DNA of 63,871 nt, from positions 38,434-102,304 of the forward strand of contig CADBWP010000002.1 in NCBI GenBank assembly GCA_902798365.1, in the 5' to 3' direction. This document shows, in pieces, positions 62,027-63,871 of this stretch. The position numbers and the translations under genes are program-made. The notes beneath the pieces were generated by a model that was not told where the DNA came from, did not search any database, and saw only the letters and a list, made by a program, of their open reading frames with translations. Numbering within the stretch: the first letter of the stretch is position 1; the number at the start of each line of letters is the position of its first letter. This DNA comes from an uncultured Ruminococcus sp. GTDB lineage: Bacteria > Bacillota > Clostridia > Oscillospirales > Acutalibacteraceae.

Positions 62027-62101
62027 TGGCTGGGTCGGCGGGATTCGAACCCACGGATGACGGAGTCAAAGTCCGTTGCCTTACCGCTTGGCGACGACCC
62101 A
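62027..62101 (-). tRNA. tRNA-Gln (TTG)
   Basis: Acceptor arms TGGGTCG and CGACCCA pair over 7 bases. The anticodon loop CTTTGAC within ACGGA/TCCGT gives anticodon TTG. The T loop GGTTCGAATCC is typical. The discriminator is G and CCA is encoded. It is 36 bases downstream of tRNA-Lys. Confidence 0.96.
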
Positions 62102-62102
62102 A

Positions 62103-62135
62103 TGTAAAAACAAAGCCGCACAAATGCTGTGCGGC
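62103..62135 (-). terminator. Terminator between tRNA-Lys and tRNA-Gln
   Basis: GCCGCACA (62115-62122) pairs with TGTGCGGC (62128-62135); on the minus strand TTTGTTTTTA follows. It would end many transcripts after tRNA-Lys, before tRNA-Gln. Confidence 0.75.
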
Positions 62136-62137
62136 CA

Positions 62138-62213
62138 TGGTGACCCATCGGAGATTCGAACTCCGGACACCTTGATTAAAAGTCAAGTGCTCTGCCAACT
62201 GAGCTAATGAGTC
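62138..62213 (-). tRNA. tRNA-Lys (TTT)
   Basis: Acceptor arms GACTCAT and ATGGGTC pair with one T-G pair. The anticodon loop CTTTTAA within CTTGA/TCAAG gives anticodon TTT. The D arm GCTCAGTTGGCAGAGC and T loop GTTCGAATC are typical. Discriminator A and an encoded CCA are present. Confidence 0.97.
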
Positions 62214-62241
62214 AAGTGGGGTGGAATGACGGATTCTTTAT

Positions 62242-62270
62242 ATTATATCCGTTTTGCCCCGTATTGTCAA
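62242..62270 (-). promoter_or_regulatory. Promoter of the tRNA-Lys/tRNA-Gln unit
   Basis: On the minus strand a perfect consensus: TTGACA (62270-62265) and TATAAT (62247-62242) with a 17-base spacer, 28 bases before the tRNA-Lys gene. Confidence 0.9.
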
Positions 62271-62293
62271 TAGTTTTTCAAAAAAATGTGCGG

Positions 62294-63397
62294 TTACAGG
62301 GTGAAGAATTTTCCGTATTTTGCCGCAAGCTGCTTGTTGCGGTATTTCTTTTCAAAAGACACGTCCCTTATCAGTTTTACAAAATCCGGTATTTCATACT
62401 CCTGTTCCTCATGCAGCAGCTCTATTTCAAGTGTAGCCCTGTCTGTCCAGAAGGGATAAACGTCAAGCTCATAATACCTTGAGTGCCATACAATACAATA
62501 CCTGTCCTTTGAAATAACGCCCTTTATGCAGCTGCGCATTGACAGATAGTTTAAATATTCTTCTTCAGAAATATAATCCTCGATTTCTATACGCTTAAGG
62601 TCGTTGATCTTGTATTTTGCGGTTTTTATATAAACAGCGCCGATTCCCTCTCCCCTTTTTCTTACACGAAAAATACCTTCCTCGGGTGTTTCCATATAAG
62701 CCTGAGTAATCGGAATGCGCCTGCATACCCTTAACGCTTTCAGCTTTTCCGGGTCGGGATACTCGATCAGCAGCTTGCGTTCTATCTCAAAAGGCTCGGG
62801 AATACCGAGAACCGCGAGAGTTTCCTCGAGCAGTTTTTCAAGCTTTTGCTCAAAGCCTGTGCTGTTGTCGATAACTCTAAGATGAGCTGTGCCTGTCCAC
62901 AGCGCCAGAAGCCTTTCGTCAAGCTCTCTCGCCTGCTCGATGCTTTCGCTTCTGTATGTTCCCTCGGGACATTCATAGTGTTCCTCTGCCCCGTCGGCAG
63001 CCGTAACAAGGTGAAACACCGCGTCATAGCGATTGCGAATAATGTCCTCGTTCATGCTGTGCATAGCCGAATAACTTTCAAACTCCTGAGATGATACATA
63101 GGCGCGGCTGTCAAGCAAGCCTCTGTCGCATACGATAAGCACAGTCGATGCCTTGCTCTCCTGCGCTGTCTCCTCTGCCTTGGCTTCCTCTTTAAGCTGA
63201 TTTGAAAACAGCAGGCTGTGAAAGGCATAGCTGCCCATGCCCTCCGGTGTTTTTCCGTCAGCCATAAGCGACGACGCCTGTTCCTTAACGGTTATCACTT
63301 CAACGCCGAAGGTAGCAAGCTTATCGGTCAAATATTGAAGCGCGGCGGTTTTTCCCGCGCAGGGGCCGCCGGTAAGAGCTATTTTTTTAATCCGCAC
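62294..63397 (-). CDS. AAA_28/NadR-like ATPase fused to a CYTH domain
   Basis: A 367-residue cytosolic protein with two domains. The N-terminal P-loop domain (~1-190) has GGPCAGKTAAL and resembles the NadR/Ttd14-type AAA_28 group. The C-terminal CYTH domain (~205-365) begins FEIERKLLIEYP, the ExExK signature of triphosphate-tunnel enzymes, and continues with FRVRKRGEG, KRIEIEDYISEEEY and DRYCIVWHSRYYELD. The substrate is unknown; nucleotide or polyphosphate chemistry is inferred. The GTG at 63397 is preferred, with GAGGTGA upstream; a TTG at 63400 is an alternative. ilvE lies upstream. Confidence 0.85.
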   Translation of the reverse strand: MRIKKIALTGGPCAGKTAALQYLTDKLATFGVEVITVKEQASSLMADGKTPEGMGSYAFHSLLFSNQLKEEAKAEETAQESKASTVLIVCDRGLLDSRAYVSSQEFESYSAMHSMNEDIIRNRYDAVFHLVTAADGAEEHYECPEGTYRSESIEQARELDERLLALWTGTAHLRVIDNSTGFEQKLEKLLEETLAVLGIPEPFEIERKLLIEYPDPEKLKALRVCRRIPITQAYMETPEEGIFRVRKRGEGIGAVYIKTAKYKINDLKRIEIEDYISEEEYLNYLSMRSCIKGVISKDRYCIVWHSRYYELDVYPFWTDRATLEIELLHEEQEYEIPDFVKLIRDVSFEKKYRNKQLAAKYGKFFTL

Positions 63398-63414
63398 CAA
63401 ACTCACCTCAAGAG

Positions 63415-63440
63415 GAAGGCTGACCCAAGAGCCAGCCTTC
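63415..63440 (-). terminator. Hairpin between ilvE and the AAA/CYTH gene
   Basis: GAAGGCTG (63415-63422) pairs with CAGCCTTC (63433-63440). On the minus strand only a short C/T stretch follows, and the next ribosome binding site comes 6 bases later, so it is a weak terminator or attenuator. Confidence 0.5.
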
Positions 63441-63456
63441 ACGATTAAACATATTA

Positions 63457-63871
63457 TTATTCGCAGATAACCTTGATCCAGCCCTCGGGAGCTTCGATCT
63501 GACCCATCTGAATACCTGTAAGCGTCTCGTACAGCTTGCGGGTGATCGGACCCATCTCCTCCATGCCGCTGGGGAAGCAGATTTCTGTGCCGTGATCATA
63601 GATCTTGCCGACGGGCGAAATAACAGCTGCCGTGCCGCACAGACCGCACTCTGCAAAGTCCTTGACCTCGTCAAAATAAACCTCGCGCTGTTCAACCTCA
63701 AGACCGAGATAGTGCTCGGCAACATACATAAGCGAACGGCGGGTTATTGACGGAAGGATACTGTCGGACTTGGGAGTGACGATCTTGCCGTCCTTGGTTA
63801 CGAACAGGAAGTTTGCGCCGCCTGTCTCCTCTACCTTTGTTCTGGTAGCGGCGTCGAGGTACATGTTTTCG
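63457..63871 (-). CDS. ilvE: Branched-chain amino acid aminotransferase, C-terminal part
   Basis: The gene continues past the right window edge; 137 C-terminal residues are present. IlvE exchanges amino groups between branched-chain amino acids and 2-oxoglutarate with PLP. Visible segments are VEETGGANFLFVTKDGKIVTP, SDSILPSITRRSLMYVAEH and ECGLCGTAAVISPVGKI, which match the fold-type IV family (long, 340-360 residue type). The PLP lysine is outside the window. The ATG at 63864 is internal, not the start. Confidence 0.94.
   Translation of the reverse strand, partial: ENMYLDAATRTKVEETGGANFLFVTKDGKIVTPKSDSILPSITRRSLMYVAEHYLGLEVEQREVYFDEVKDFAECGLCGTAAVISPVGKIYDHGTEICFPSGMEEMGPITRKLYETLTGIQMGQIEAPEGWIKVICE

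Noticed and set aside
1-63871. CRISPR arrays
   Set aside because: No regularly spaced direct repeats of 25-40 bases were seen anywhere in the window.

Overview
The window looks like a chromosomal segment of a low-GC Gram-positive anaerobe of the class Clostridia, most likely a gut or rumen member of the Ruminococcaceae/Oscillospiraceae. This rests on gene content: SepF/DivIVA-type division genes, a SCIFF ranthipeptide with its radical SAM maturase, type I dockerins on secreted proteins, a CwlD-like amidase, ECF transport genes and consensus TTGACA/TATAAT promoters. TGA is an ordinary stop codon here. Species cannot be named from sequence alone.

Layout. 1-15.3 kb (+): end of miaA, an HlyD-like membrane protein, yggS-sepF-ylmH-divIVA-ileS, lspA-rluD, rplS, lepB, ylqF (frame broken)-rnhB-yraN-dipeptidase, thrC and a phosphoesterase. 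15.3-23 kb (+): tig-clpP-clpX-lon-engB-lysA, a protein-quality-control block. 23-25.1 kb (-): feoAB ferrous iron uptake. 25.2-33.1 kb (+): an EamA transporter, then a probable cobalamin riboswitch driving six genes: two secreted or anchored DUF4430 proteins, a secreted alpha/alpha-toroid protein, a small HNR-like protein, EcfT, and a fused EcfA-EcfA-S polypeptide. 33.1-38.6 kb: map (-), cwlD-radA-DUF6873 (+), a Xer-type recombinase (-) and a GNAT gene broken by a TGA (-). 38.7-44.4 kb (-): a dlt-like operon with an extra PLP decarboxylase. 44.8-49.8 kb: a small XRE regulator (+), SCIFF and its maturase (-), prfC and an Orn/Lys/Arg decarboxylase (-). 50-51.9 kb: hemW (+) and a DUF6935-type protein (-). 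52.2-58 kb (+): a complete fructose PTS operon including HPr and Enzyme I. 58-63.9 kb: acylphosphatase (-), MBL hydrolase and two lipoproteins (+), a BASS transporter (-), tRNA-Lys and tRNA-Gln (-), an AAA/CYTH protein (-) and the end of ilvE (-).

Two gene sets stand out. The first (26.1-33.1 kb) looks like a B12-regulated capture-and-import system in which the two structural halves of animal transcobalamin/intrinsic factor appear as separate secreted bacterial proteins, two of them carrying dockerins, next to an ECF transporter. The second (38.7-44.4 kb) joins an adenylation enzyme, carrier protein and fold-type III PLP decarboxylase to a DltB/DltD-like MBOAT and SGNH pair, suggesting an unusual aminoacyl or amine decoration of an envelope polymer. 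A third point is the ylqF frame break, which lies on a T6A6G run containing the A AAA AAG slippery heptamer just after a terminator-like hairpin.
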